Positions 16,796-23,821 of a DNA stretch of 64,000 nucleotides are shown here, piece by piece. The position numbers were made by a program, and so were the translations under genes. The notes under the pieces were generated by a model, which had not been told where the DNA came from, did not search any database, and saw only the letters and a program-made list of their open reading frames with translations. This DNA comes from JBCBGF01 sp038526915. GTDB lineage: Bacteria; Pseudomonadota; Alphaproteobacteria; Rhodobacterales; Rhodobacteraceae. Numbering within the stretch: the first letter of the stretch is position 1; the number at the start of each line of letters is the position of its first letter. Where the stretch lies: positions 1 through 64,000 of the forward strand of contig JBCBGF010000006.1 in assembly GCA_038526915.1 (NCBI GenBank). Direction: 5' to 3'.

Positions 16796-17860
16796 ATGGC
16801 CCGCGACAGCGTCATCACCGCCTGCGTTGCACTCCTCACTATGATCGCGGTGCTCACCGTGATGCGCCTCGCCGAAGGCCTCTTTGCCCCCATGGTGGCC
16901 GCGATCGTCCTGGGCATTGTCTGCGCGCCAGCCACCGACGTGATCGAACGCGCGGGCATCCCCCGCATCGCCGCCGCACTTCTCGTGTTGTTCATGTTCC
17001 TCACCACCTTCACCGCGCTCTTCTTCGCGGTCGAGCCCACGATCTCCGACGCAATCCGTCAGGCCCCCCTGATCTGGCGCGAGATGACCGAGATCTTGGA
17101 AACCCTCAAAAGCGCGCTGTCGGGCGTGCGCGAGATCCAGGAAACCGTCACAGGCGCGCTGGCCGAGGATCAGGGCACCCCGCAAACTCCCGCAGGCGAC
17201 GCGCCCATGGCCTTCCCCGGTGTGCTCGATGCCTTGGCACTCGCCCCATCGCTCGCCGCGGCGATCATGATCTTCGTGGGCACGTTCTATTTCTTTCTCG
17301 TCGCCCGCTCGGATGTCTATGACCGCGCCGACCGCGCCAATATCCGCCTTAGCCGCGCGATCCTGTGCAAGGCCGGGGCCCGCGTGTCGCGCTATTTCAT
17401 CACCATCACGGTCATCAACGCGATCTTCGGTGCACTCGTCGGCGTCGCGATGACGGCCCTCGGCGTGGCCAACCCGATGCTCTGGGGCCTGGCCGCATTC
17501 CTTGTGAACTTCGTCCTCTACCTGGGCCCCGTCGCCTTCGCGCTGGCCCTATTGGTGGCCGGCATCGTCCAGTTCGACGGCGCGATGAGCTTTGCGCCAG
17601 CCGCCCTCTACATCACCATGAACATGACCGAGGGGCAGTTCGTCACCCCCTCGCTCGTCGGGCGGCACATGCGCGTCAACCCGCTTCTGGTCTTTGTCTC
17701 GCTCGTCTTCTGGCTCTGGCTCTGGGGCCCCATCGGCGGCGTCGTCGCGATCCCGATCCTCGTCTGGTGCCTCTATGTCGCGTCCGAGCTCAGCACCGCC
17801 GATGCGCCTAGTTCCGTGCTGCTGCGCAAAGACGGGCATGCGCCCCAGGCTGCCGAATAG
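16796..17860 (+). CDS. AI-2E family transporter (PerM-like membrane protein)
   Basis: This 354-aa protein has about seven or eight hydrophobic segments and a central soluble stretch (about 85-145) rich in acidic helices. The C-terminal region MNMTEGQFVTPSLVGRHMRVNPLLVFVSLVFW is the best-conserved signature of the family. Members have been implicated in quorum-signal export or Na+/H+ exchange, so the substrate here is unknown. It is preceded by an EcfG promoter, which places it in the general stress regulon, and is followed 25 nt later by a SpoIIAA/STAS-like gene. Confidence 0.85.
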   Translation: MARDSVITACVALLTMIAVLTVMRLAEGLFAPMVAAIVLGIVCAPATDVIERAGIPRIAAALLVLFMFLTTFTALFFAVEPTISDAIRQAPLIWREMTEILETLKSALSGVREIQETVTGALAEDQGTPQTPAGDAPMAFPGVLDALALAPSLAAAIMIFVGTFYFFLVARSDVYDRADRANIRLSRAILCKAGARVSRYFITITVINAIFGALVGVAMTALGVANPMLWGLAAFLVNFVLYLGPVAFALALLVAGIVQFDGAMSFAPAALYITMNMTEGQFVTPSLVGRHMRVNPLLVFVSLVFWLWLWGPIGGVVAIPILVWCLYVASELSTADAPSSVLLRKDGHAPQAAE

Positions 17861-17885
17861 TACCAACCCTACAACGGAGCCTCTA

Positions 17886-18287
17886 ATGACCCCTTTTACC
17901 CACGGCCCGATCACCCAAATCGAGACCGACAAACCCACCGTCTACGCCTTCCGCATCACTGGCCATATCGACGACGACGCGTCCGAGGCGCTGGCCGAAT
18001 ACATGAACGCGGTGTTCGATAAACATGACGAAAAAATCGACATGCTCCTTGATCTCACTGCCTTCACCGGCAGCGATTGGGATAGCATGCTAGACGGCGA
18101 CGTGATCGCCTCGCGCTTCCGCGCGCTGAGCGAAGTGCGCCGCGACGCCGTCATCGGCGCGCCGGATCGCGCGGCAAAGATGATCGGTTTCATGGACAAG
18201 ATCATCCCGGTCGAAGCCAAGGCGTTTGATACAGAAGACAGCCGCGAAGCGTGGGATTTCGTGGGCGCCAGCCCGCAGATGGCCTGA
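17886..18287 (+). CDS. SpoIIAA-like (STAS-fold) protein
   Basis: This 133-aa protein has the pattern of the SpoIIAA-like family (VYAFRITGHIDDDASEALAEYMN, DMLLDLTAFTGSDWDSMLDG, EVRRDAVIGAPDRAAKMIGFMD). These are small cytosolic STAS-like proteins thought to bind lipid-like ligands or act in signalling. The true role is unknown. It lies 25 nt after the transporter gene and ends before an intrinsic terminator, so the two form a stress-induced operon. Confidence 0.8.
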   Translation: MTPFTHGPITQIETDKPTVYAFRITGHIDDDASEALAEYMNAVFDKHDEKIDMLLDLTAFTGSDWDSMLDGDVIASRFRALSEVRRDAVIGAPDRAAKMIGFMDKIIPVEAKAFDTEDSREAWDFVGASPQMA

Positions 18288-18312
18288 CCCACAGCCCATC
18301 GACGCAAAAGAG

Positions 18313-18341
18313 ACGCGCGGTTTTGGACCGCGCGTTTTTTT
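18313..18341 (+). terminator. intrinsic terminator of the AI-2E/STAS operon
   Basis: A perfect 9-bp stem (ACGCGCGGT / ACCGCGCGT) with a 5-nt loop is followed by seven Ts. Confidence 0.9.
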
Positions 18342-18366
18342 GTGGTCATTTACACTCATCAGCCAA

Positions 18367-18398
18367 GAAAAAGGGGAGCGTCGCGAAAGACGCTCCCC
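18367..18398 (-). terminator. intrinsic terminator of the entericidin/ferritin-like operon
   Basis: A 10-bp perfect stem (GGGGAGCGTC / GACGCTCCCC), read on the minus strand, ends in a run of five Ts. It lies 90 nt after the DUF892 gene. Confidence 0.88.
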
Positions 18399-18488
18399 AC
18401 AGTGTTCCGACGCCGGGGACAGACGGCATAGTCGGAAACAACAGCCAGCGCGGAAACGAGGGACAGGCAACGCGCTGGCTGAAACGCG

Positions 18489-18983
18489 TTAGGCGGCCTT
18501 GCGGTTCACCCCGTTTTCGGCCAGCGCTGTCATCTCGCGGTCGCCGTCATAGCTTTTGTCCAGACACATGCTGAGGCGACGCGCGTCATGGCTCTGCTCC
18601 AGCCGCTGCGCAAACGCATGGCAGCAGCCGTAGCCCGCAATCGCATAATGCGCCATCCGCTGGTACTGGGTGATGATCATCGCATCGCGCGCCGCATCAT
18701 CGCCGAACTCGGCCTCCAGAGCATGGGCATGGGCTTCCTTCACAAGCCCCTCCATGCCCTTGCAATGCTCGCCCTCTGGATCGGCGTCATGCGATTTAAG
18801 GATCTCTTTCACAGTTGACATGCCGCGTTCGATCCCGCCCACGCCCCGCTCGAGCGCCTCGCGCAGGTTGGGGTCTGTTGCGGCCCGGGCCAGTGCCTTG
18901 GTCACATCGTGGGATTGCTGGCAGGCGCTATACATATCCTGCAACTGGTCGATATAGACGTCTTTGAGGCTCTCGATGGCCAT
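18489..18983 (-). CDS. ferritin-like DUF892 (YciE/YciF) stress protein
   Basis: This 164-aa four-helix protein begins MAIESLKDVYIDQLQDMYSACQQ, a typical YciE/F start. It has repeated Glu/His ligands (EREALERGVGGIERG-like region, GEHCKGMEGLVKEAHA, EFGDDAARDAMIITQYQRMAHYAIAGYG) consistent with a di-iron ferritin-like centre. YciF-type proteins are induced by osmotic and general stress. A GGAGGGAACC ribosome site precedes it. It lies 61 nt downstream of the entericidin gene and likely shares that gene's EcfG promoter. Confidence 0.85.
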   Translation of the reverse strand: MAIESLKDVYIDQLQDMYSACQQSHDVTKALARAATDPNLREALERGVGGIERGMSTVKEILKSHDADPEGEHCKGMEGLVKEAHAHALEAEFGDDAARDAMIITQYQRMAHYAIAGYGCCHAFAQRLEQSHDARRLSMCLDKSYDGDREMTALAENGVNRKAA

Positions 18984-19044
18984 GGTTCCCTCCTGATGAA
19001 AGTGCGTGTCGTCTCTGTCAGGTGCTGCTCAGACGCGGCACCGG

Positions 19045-19182
19045 TTATATCTGCGCCTGCACGTCGTTCGATGTGTCCTGGATCGCCTCGCCGCCGGCTT
19101 CGATATCCCGGCCCAGGCCACCAACGGTTTCGCAAGCTGCGAGTGTGGCGAGAAGAAAGAGAAACGCGGCGATCCGTTGCAT
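19045..19182 (-). CDS. entericidin A/B family small lipoprotein
   Basis: This 45-aa protein has a signal peptide (MQRIAAFLFLLATLAAC) with Cys at residue 17 as lipobox cysteine, followed by ETVGGLGRDIEAGGEAIQ, the entericidin signature. Entericidins are stress-regulated membrane-associated lipoproteins first described as a toxin/antidote pair in E. coli. Only one copy is visible here. GGAG lies 9 nt before the ATG. An EcfG promoter 40 nt upstream makes it a stress gene, and the DUF892 gene follows. Confidence 0.88.
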   Translation of the reverse strand: MQRIAAFLFLLATLAACETVGGLGRDIEAGGEAIQDTSNDVQAQI

Positions 19183-19220
19183 CGGTGATGTCTCCGTAAC
19201 AGGTGTGTTGTTCCTTCGCC

Positions 19221-19245
19221 AACGCGCCTACCCGCAGAGAGTTCC
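19221..19245 (-). promoter_or_regulatory. EcfG-type promoter for entericidin-DUF892
   Basis: On the minus strand GGAAC (19245-19241), 16-nt spacer, CGTT (19224-19221), about 40 nt upstream of the ATG. Confidence 0.8.
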
Positions 19246-19254
19246 GCCCAACAG

Positions 19255-19280
19255 GGAACTTTTTTCGCAAATCCTCTGTT
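19255..19280 (+). promoter_or_regulatory. EcfG-type promoter for the 83-aa membrane protein gene
   Basis: GGAAC 19255-19259, 17-nt spacer, TGTT 19277-19280, 23 nt before the ATG. It is back to back with the entericidin promoter, with 9 nt between the two -35 elements. Confidence 0.75.
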
Positions 19281-19303
19281 CTTCTTTAAAGAGGAGTAAT
19301 TTC

Positions 19304-19555
19304 ATGGATCGTCTTAGCATTTGGCTCACGTTTCTGACCGGCCCCGTTCTTGCGGGAATTCCGGTCATCATCTTGTTCACCCTCGACTATTATGCGTGGC
19401 CCACCATTGCCCTGGCCGTCCTGGCGGGCACGCTTCTTAGCTGGCCCGCGGCCTACGCGATCTCGCGCAAGATCAAAAAGCAGGACCCGACATGGGACGA
19501 GACCCGTGTCGATCGGACCGATGCGGTGCCGCGCCCCGGCGATCCTGAGGTCTGA
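19304..19555 (+). CDS. small two-helix membrane protein, stress-regulated
   Basis: This 83-aa protein has two hydrophobic segments (about residues 6-28 and 32-52) and a charged C-terminal tail (KIKKQDPTWDETRVDRTD). AAAGAGGAG precedes the ATG, and an EcfG promoter lies upstream. I do not recognise a named family. The topology and promoter suggest an envelope stress role. Confidence 0.7.
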   Translation: MDRLSIWLTFLTGPVLAGIPVIILFTLDYYAWPTIALAVLAGTLLSWPAAYAISRKIKKQDPTWDETRVDRTDAVPRPGDPEV

Positions 19556-19587
19556 AACGGGGTGATTGAAAAAAATTTCGGTCATCT

Positions 19588-19613
19588 GGAACCATTCCCC
19601 ACCCACCCGTGTT
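19588..19613 (+). promoter_or_regulatory. EcfG-type promoter for the 144-aa secreted protein gene
   Basis: GGAAC 19588-19592, 17-nt spacer, TGTT 19610-19613, about 73 nt before the ATG. Confidence 0.72.
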
Positions 19614-19686
19614 GAGAGCCCGATGAGGCGATACGGAGCCTCTCCGGCGACCATCGCCGAACCGAAATAAGATAGGAGAAACGACC

Positions 19687-20121
19687 ATGACACGTCTCAT
19701 GCTTACGACAGCCGCAGCCGCTTTTGCCGCAACCGCAGCAACCGCAAGCACGCAGCTGGAAGCACAGGTCGAAGACGCATTCTCAAGCGCCAGCATGACG
19801 ATCGACGCGTCGCAGCTGAGCGAAGACAAGCTGAACGAGCTGTTCCTGATCACCACCTCGACCGACGACCACGGCGAGCAGCGCCTGAAGATCATGTCGG
19901 TGCTGCATGACGCGGGCTATGCGACGATGGAGATGGGTGGCAACACCGTGTTTGTGCCGATCAACAGCCTGAAGGCGCAGGTGGAGAATGGTGTCGAAAG
20001 CTTCGGCTATGAAGTCGACGCCGACACCCTGGACGATGCGGAGCTGGCACAGCTCTACATTGCTGTCACCAGCAAAGAGCGTGAGGAAGCGACCGCAGTC
20101 ATCGAGAGCGTGCTGCAGTAA
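19687..20121 (+). CDS. secreted acidic protein of unknown function, stress-regulated
   Basis: This 144-aa protein has a signal peptide (LMLTTAAAAFAATAATAS). The acidic helical mature part shows two related half-motifs: SQLSEDKLNELFLITTST and DTLDDAELAQLYIAVTSK. The internal similarity suggests a duplicated unit. No family is recognised. It has an EcfG-type promoter and a strong terminator of its own, so it is monocistronic and probably highly expressed. Confidence 0.75.
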   Translation: MTRLMLTTAAAAFAATAATASTQLEAQVEDAFSSASMTIDASQLSEDKLNELFLITTSTDDHGEQRLKIMSVLHDAGYATMEMGGNTVFVPINSLKAQVENGVESFGYEVDADTLDDAELAQLYIAVTSKEREEATAVIESVLQ

Positions 20122-20141
20122 ATCGTTCTTCACTCGTAACG

Positions 20142-20173
20142 AAAGGGCGCCCGGTTTGGGCGCCCTTTTTTTT
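20142..20173 (+). terminator. intrinsic terminator
   Basis: A perfect 9-bp stem (AGGGCGCCC / GGGCGCCCT) with a 5-nt loop is followed by a run of eight Ts, 20 nt after the stop of the secreted protein gene. Confidence 0.92.
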
Positions 20174-20314
20174 GTGGCTATCAAATGACCATCCCGCGCA
20201 ATCCCGCAGAGTTGGCATGATCAGAACGGACTGCAATTTTGTCAGGCAGCGTAGACGTCATCGGTATTGCAAATACTGCAGCCTCTGACCCAGTCAGCCA
20301 CGCAGATCCGGCAA

Positions 20315-20342
20315 CAAAAAGGACGCCCGACACGGGGCGCCC
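20315..20342 (-). terminator. intrinsic terminator of the DUF883 gene
   Basis: On the minus strand GGGCGCCC pairs with GGGCGTCC (one G-U) and is followed by five Ts, about 25 nt after the stop. Confidence 0.8.
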
Positions 20343-20367
20343 ATTTCGAAGTACACTGACGAAGCGG

Positions 20368-20625
20368 TCAATCGCGGCCGCGCAGTGCCAGCCCGATCAA
20401 AACGCCCACACCCACGGCGCCCGCAAGGGCCACGCCGGGGTTTTCGCGCACAAACCGCGCGCCTTCGTTCACGGTATTGGTCACGGCCTCTTCCGTGCGC
20501 TTCTGCGCCACGGCGGAGGCCTCTTTGATGGCGTCCATCTGTTCTTCCGCACGTGCCTTCAGCGTCGCACCCATGGTGTCGTCGCCTGCGGTCTCGTCCA
20601 TTCCGTTCGAGTGATAGGTTGTCAT
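20368..20625 (-). CDS. DUF883 family protein (ElaB/YqjD-like)
   Basis: This is 85 aa: a soluble helical region (ATLKARAEEQMDAIKEASAVAQKRTEEAVTNT) followed by ENPGVALAGAVGVGVLIGLALRGRD, the classic C-terminal membrane anchor of the DUF883 family. ElaB and YqjD in E. coli bind ribosomes at the inner membrane in stationary phase. The start at 20625 has GAAAGGAG upstream. An exact EcfG promoter lies 25 nt before it. Confidence 0.88.
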   Translation of the reverse strand: MTTYHSNGMDETAGDDTMGATLKARAEEQMDAIKEASAVAQKRTEEAVTNTVNEGARFVRENPGVALAGAVGVGVLIGLALRGRD

Positions 20626-20649
20626 GAGAACTCTCCTTTCTAGGCGTTC

Positions 20650-20675
20650 AACGTGACAATGCGCCCGAAAGTTCC
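20650..20675 (-). promoter_or_regulatory. EcfG-type promoter for the DUF883 gene
   Basis: On the minus strand GGAAC (20675-20671), 17-nt spacer, CGTT (20653-20650). Confidence 0.85.
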
Positions 20676-20678
20676 GTT

Positions 20679-20704
20679 GGAACCTAGCGCCTTGGTCGCG
20701 CGTT
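20679..20704 (+). promoter_or_regulatory. EcfG-type promoter for the DUF1328 gene
   Basis: GGAAC 20679-20683, 17-nt spacer, CGTT 20701-20704. Only 3 nt separate its -35 from the divergent DUF883 promoter's -35. Confidence 0.85.
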
Positions 20705-20741
20705 TTCTTGCCGTACCAAATGGATAGGAAAGGAACACAAC

Positions 20742-20912
20742 ATGCTTGGTTGGGCACTCACATTTCTTGTCGTCGCGCTGATCGCCGCAGTCTTTGGGTT
20801 TGGCGGTATCGCCAGCGCCTCGGCCGGGATCGCGCAGATCCTGTTTTTCATCTTCCTCATTCTGTTTGCCGTCACAATCGTTGTGCGCGGCCTCCGCAGC
20901 GCAGGAAAATAG
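20742..20912 (+). CDS. DUF1328 small membrane protein
   Basis: This is 56 aa with two hydrophobic helices separated by GFGGIASASAGIAQ, the DUF1328 (YtjA) signature. These tiny inner-membrane proteins are stress-associated in many proteobacteria, with no known activity. AGGAAAGGAAC precedes the ATG. An EcfG promoter and a downstream terminator define a one-gene unit divergent from DUF883. Confidence 0.88.
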   Translation: MLGWALTFLVVALIAAVFGFGGIASASAGIAQILFFIFLILFAVTIVVRGLRSAGK

Positions 20913-20943
20913 CGCACAGGCACGCCACCGCCCGGACGCGGCA

Positions 20944-20981
20944 AACCCCCGTCATGCACACCGCATGACGGGGGTTTTCTT
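20944..20981 (+). terminator. intrinsic terminator of the DUF1328 gene
   Basis: A 12-bp perfect stem (CCCCCGTCATGC / GCATGACGGGGG) with a 5-nt loop is followed by a T-rich tail. Confidence 0.9.
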
Positions 20982-20995
20982 TGGCCGTCCGCCAC

Positions 20996-21028
20996 AAAAA
21001 AACCCGCGCTCGGGGCAGAGCGCGGGTT
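20996..21028 (-). terminator. intrinsic terminator of the DUF3618/holin operon
   Basis: An 11-bp perfect stem (AACCCGCGCTC / GAGCGCGGGTT) is followed on the minus strand by a run of Ts, 28 nt after the last gene. Confidence 0.9.
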
Positions 21029-21055
21029 TCGCCTGTCGGGGCCTTTCTGGCCGGG

Positions 21056-21838
21056 TCAGACGGCCTTCAGGGGCGGGGTAGTGCCCGGGCGCGGTTCAGA
21101 ATGGCCGCCCATCTCATCGGCCACAGCACCGCGCACAGCCTCAAGCTCGTGTGCGAGCGCCGTGCGCGCCTCGGCCATCAGCGCATCGCGCTTGGCCCCC
21201 ATCAGCGCATCCTCGCGCCGGGTGTTGGGCAAAAGCGCTGCCACCAGCGCGCCTACGCCAAAGGCCGCTGCACCGACGGCGATGGGTTGTTTCGTCACCA
21301 TATCCGCCGACTGACGGCTCACCCGCTTGGCGCGCCGCTCCACCGCCTCTTGCGCGCGGATCGCGGCGATCCGCGCCTTGCGCACACGGTTGCGCGCGAC
21401 GGGCGGCAGGGCGTCCAGCCCCCGATCCAGCGCCGCCCGCATCCGGCCCGAACTCAGCGTCTCATCGGTCAACCCGGTGCTGTCGGCACGGATCTTGGCA
21501 TCGGCCTCGGCCACGCGGGCATCAAATCCGTCCATCGCCTTCGCCGGTGGCACGGCCTCGAACGACTGCGTGGCAGCGTCATGGTCATCGCGACGCCCCG
21601 CACCGCTCAGAAGCAGGGCCAGACCTGCGCCCACCAGCGCAAAGGCCGCTGGGTTTTCGCGCGTGGCATCCCACAGCTGGCGGCTAAGGTCGGTGCCATA
21701 GGTCTCTGCCGTGCGCGACGCCTCGGCCTTCAGCCGGTCGGGCGACAGCGTGTCCGAGAGAAGATCCAGGGATCGGGCCAGCGCCGCGCGATCCGCGGCC
21801 ACCCGGCGTTCAATGTCTGTCAAGTTTCCGTCAGGCAT
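21056..21838 (-). CDS. DUF3618-containing membrane-associated protein
   Basis: This is 260 aa. The N-terminal stretch LTDIERRVAADRAALARSLDLLSDTLSPDRL matches DUF3618. A hydrophobic segment follows (ENPAAFALVGAGLALLLSG, about 60-78), then a long charged helix (95-175), a second hydrophobic segment (KQPIAVGAAAFGVGALVAALLP) and an acidic helix. It is the third gene of an operon with a holin-like protein and another anchored helical protein. Such trios occur in envelope stress regulons; the function is unknown. Its start overlaps the end of the holin-like gene by 8 nt. Confidence 0.78.
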   Translation of the reverse strand: MPDGNLTDIERRVAADRAALARSLDLLSDTLSPDRLKAEASRTAETYGTDLSRQLWDATRENPAAFALVGAGLALLLSGAGRRDDHDAATQSFEAVPPAKAMDGFDARVAEADAKIRADSTGLTDETLSSGRMRAALDRGLDALPPVARNRVRKARIAAIRAQEAVERRAKRVSRQSADMVTKQPIAVGAAAFGVGALVAALLPNTRREDALMGAKRDALMAEARTALAHELEAVRGAVADEMGGHSEPRPGTTPPLKAV

Positions 21839-22235
21839 TGGTCGCCTCCTTCACTGCATCAATATCGGCCTCGACATTGCGGATCGCGCGATCTGGCACG
21901 ATGGCCTCGGCGCTCAGACGACGCTTGCCCGCAAAGGCCAGCACGAACGCAACCGTCAACAACGCACCACCCACGGCCATCGCCGCAGTCCCCAGCGAAA
22001 ACACCGTCGCGGCCAGATAGGCCACGACGGCTGCGGCCAGGATATCCAGTGCGGTCAACGCCAGAAGTGCGGCCACAGCAATGAGCGCGAGCCCAAAGCC
22101 CGCGCGCGAGATATTGCGCGACAGTTCCGCCTTCGCGAGCGCCACCTCATCCTGCATCAGTTGGGTGAACTGGCGAAACGCCGTCACGATCAGGTTCGGC
22201 GTGTCCTTGATGTCGGCGTTTTGGTCGGCCATCAC
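21831..22235 (-). CDS. phage-holin-superfamily (Holin-X type) membrane protein
   Basis: This is 134 aa: an N-terminal amphipathic helix (LIVTAFRQFTQLMQDEVALAKAELSRN), then two close membrane segments (about 48-70 and 76-103) and an acidic C-terminal helix, the pattern of the putative holin-X superfamily III. Despite the name these are chromosomal proteins linked to stress, not lysis. Consecutive ATGs at 22235 and 22232 are both possible starts. It overlaps both flanking genes, indicating translational coupling. Confidence 0.8.
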   Translation of the reverse strand: MMADQNADIKDTPNLIVTAFRQFTQLMQDEVALAKAELSRNISRAGFGLALIAVAALLALTALDILAAAVVAYLAATVFSLGTAAMAVGGALLTVAFVLAFAGKRRLSAEAIVPDRAIRNVEADIDAVKEATNA

Positions 22236-22711
22236 ACATGCCCCCGCGAGGTCAGGTTGGGCTCGCGGCCGTAGGGCGGGTGGCTCTCGGTCGGCGCGGC
22301 CCAGGGATCATCGCCCTGCGGCGCGGCAAAGCTGCGCTGCGGATCGCGCGCTTTGAGAAACCGTGTCACCGCAAAGCCCGCCAGCGCAGCCCCCGCCACA
22401 AACAGCATCGGGTTCTTGCGCGCGGCATCGCCCACCATCCCGGCCATCCGGTCTATATCGGTGGTGCGCAGCTGATCGGCGATGTCGTCGATCCGGCTGG
22501 CCACATGCTCGATCGCTTGCGCCTGCACCGATTGCGGATCGAACTCGGCCGCCGCAGCTTCGGCGGCGTTGGCAACCTTCTGCGTCTCGTCAGCGGCCAT
22601 GTCACGGGCCTTTGTCGCCTCGCGCTTGGCCTTGGCTTCTGCCGCGTCGGCGGCGTCTTGCGCCATGCCTTTGGCGGTGTCCATGATTTTGGGGTCTGAT
22701 GTGTTTGTCAT
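22232..22711 (-). CDS. membrane-anchored helical protein, first gene of the stress operon
   Basis: This is 159 aa. A long Ala/Lys/Glu-rich helix (residues 10-55, LEA-like composition) precedes SVQAQAIEHVASRIDDIADQLR. A single membrane segment follows (NPMLFVAGAALAGFAVTRFL), then a Pro-rich tail ending YGREPNLTSRGHV. GGAGGCCCCG precedes the ATG. The EcfG promoter lies 38 nt upstream. It resembles DUF3618/YqjD-type proteins but no precise family is claimed. Confidence 0.75.
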   Translation of the reverse strand: MTNTSDPKIMDTAKGMAQDAADAAEAKAKREATKARDMAADETQKVANAAEAAAAEFDPQSVQAQAIEHVASRIDDIADQLRTTDIDRMAGMVGDAARKNPMLFVAGAALAGFAVTRFLKARDPQRSFAAPQGDDPWAAPTESHPPYGREPNLTSRGHV

Positions 22712-22748
22712 CGGGGCCTCCCGGTTTGCATGATAAATATGTGCGTCC

Positions 22749-22774
22749 AACGCGCACGCCCGCGCATCGGTTCC
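22749..22774 (-). promoter_or_regulatory. EcfG-type promoter for the holin-like operon
   Basis: On the minus strand GGAAC (22774-22770), 17-nt spacer, CGTT (22752-22749). Confidence 0.87.
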
Positions 22775-22775
22775 C

Positions 22776-22801
22776 GGAACCCAGACCGCCGCAGCGGCGT
22801 T
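22776..22801 (+). promoter_or_regulatory. EcfG-type promoter for yihY/DUF4112
   Basis: GGAAC 22776-22780, 17-nt spacer, CGTT 22798-22801. Its -35 is separated by a single base from the -35 of the divergent promoter. Confidence 0.87.
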
Positions 22802-22827
22802 TGCTTAGCAAACCGGAGGTGTGCCCC

Positions 22828-23817
22828 ATGACCCGAGGACGCGATGCGACCACGCCAAGCGAGATCCCGACCACAGGCTGGCTCGACGTGGCCATTCGCG
22901 TCTGGCACCGGCTGGGCACCCTGAACCTCGGCCTGCTTGCGGCAGGCGTCGCGTTCTACGGCCTTCTGTCGCTCTTCCCCGCGATCACCGCAGGCGTCGC
23001 TATCGTGGGCCTCGTCCTTGACCCCGCCACGGTGGTCGAGCAATCGCAATGGCTGATCTCCGTTCTGCCCGCCGCGGCAGGATCGCTGATCGAGACGCAG
23101 CTGACCGAGGTCGCCGGTGCTGAACGCGGCAGCCTGGGCTTTGCGGCGCTTCTCGCTCTGGGCCTCGCGCTGTGGTCGTCATCGAACGCTATGGGCAGCC
23201 TCGTCCAGGGCCTCAACGTCATCTACGACGAAGACAACACGCGCGGGTTCATCCATACCCGCCTTCTCATCATCGGCCTGACGCTTGCGCTGATCCTCGG
23301 CCTCACCCTTGCGGTCGTCATCGTCGCCGCCATCCCCACAACGCTCGCCCTGATCGGCGCGGGCCCTGCCATCACCCAGGCCGCGCTGCTTCTACGCTGG
23401 CCGTTGATGTTCCTGCTTGGGGCTGCCGGGATCGCCGCGCTTTATCGCTATGGCCCCGACCGCGCCCATGCGAAATGGCGCTGGCTCACCCCTGGCGCGG
23501 TGCTGGGCTTCGCGCTCTGGGTCGCCGGGACGGTGGGCTTCAGCTACTACGTTCAAAGCTTTGGCAACTATAACGAAACCTTCGGCGCACTTGCCGGGGT
23601 GATCGTCCTGCTGACCTGGCTGTGGCTATCGGCCTTTATCGTCCTTCTCGGCGCACAGCTCGACGCCGAGCTCGAAGCACAGACCGCGCGTGACAGCACC
23701 GTTGGCCCCGACCGGCACATGGGCGAGCGCGGTGCGACCAAGGCCGACACGCTGGGCGAGGTGCGCGGTGAGACACCGCCTGAGGTCGCCGATCACGGCG
23801 CGCTCAGCGCACGGTAG
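22828..23817 (+). CDS. YihY/BrkB family inner-membrane protein
   Basis: This is 329 aa with six membrane segments. Signature patches are AAGVAFYGLLSLFPAITAGVAI near the N-terminus, LWSSSNAMGSLVQGLNVIYDEDNTRGF and FGNYNETFGALAGVIVLLTWLWLSAFIVLLGAQLDAELE at the C-terminus. The family was once thought to be RNase BN and is now considered a membrane protein of unknown function. The tail is acidic and polar. An EcfG promoter precedes it, and a DUF4112 gene follows 4 nt later. Confidence 0.87.
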   Translation: MTRGRDATTPSEIPTTGWLDVAIRVWHRLGTLNLGLLAAGVAFYGLLSLFPAITAGVAIVGLVLDPATVVEQSQWLISVLPAAAGSLIETQLTEVAGAERGSLGFAALLALGLALWSSSNAMGSLVQGLNVIYDEDNTRGFIHTRLLIIGLTLALILGLTLAVVIVAAIPTTLALIGAGPAITQAALLLRWPLMFLLGAAGIAALYRYGPDRAHAKWRWLTPGAVLGFALWVAGTVGFSYYVQSFGNYNETFGALAGVIVLLTWLWLSAFIVLLGAQLDAELEAQTARDSTVGPDRHMGERGATKADTLGEVRGETPPEVADHGALSAR

Positions 23818-23821
23818 CGCG

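Noticed and set aside
18985..18989. Minus-strand GGAAC immediately before the DUF892 gene
   Set aside because: It is part of the ribosome binding site (GGAGGGAACC). A -10 at the right distance would fall within the coding sequence.
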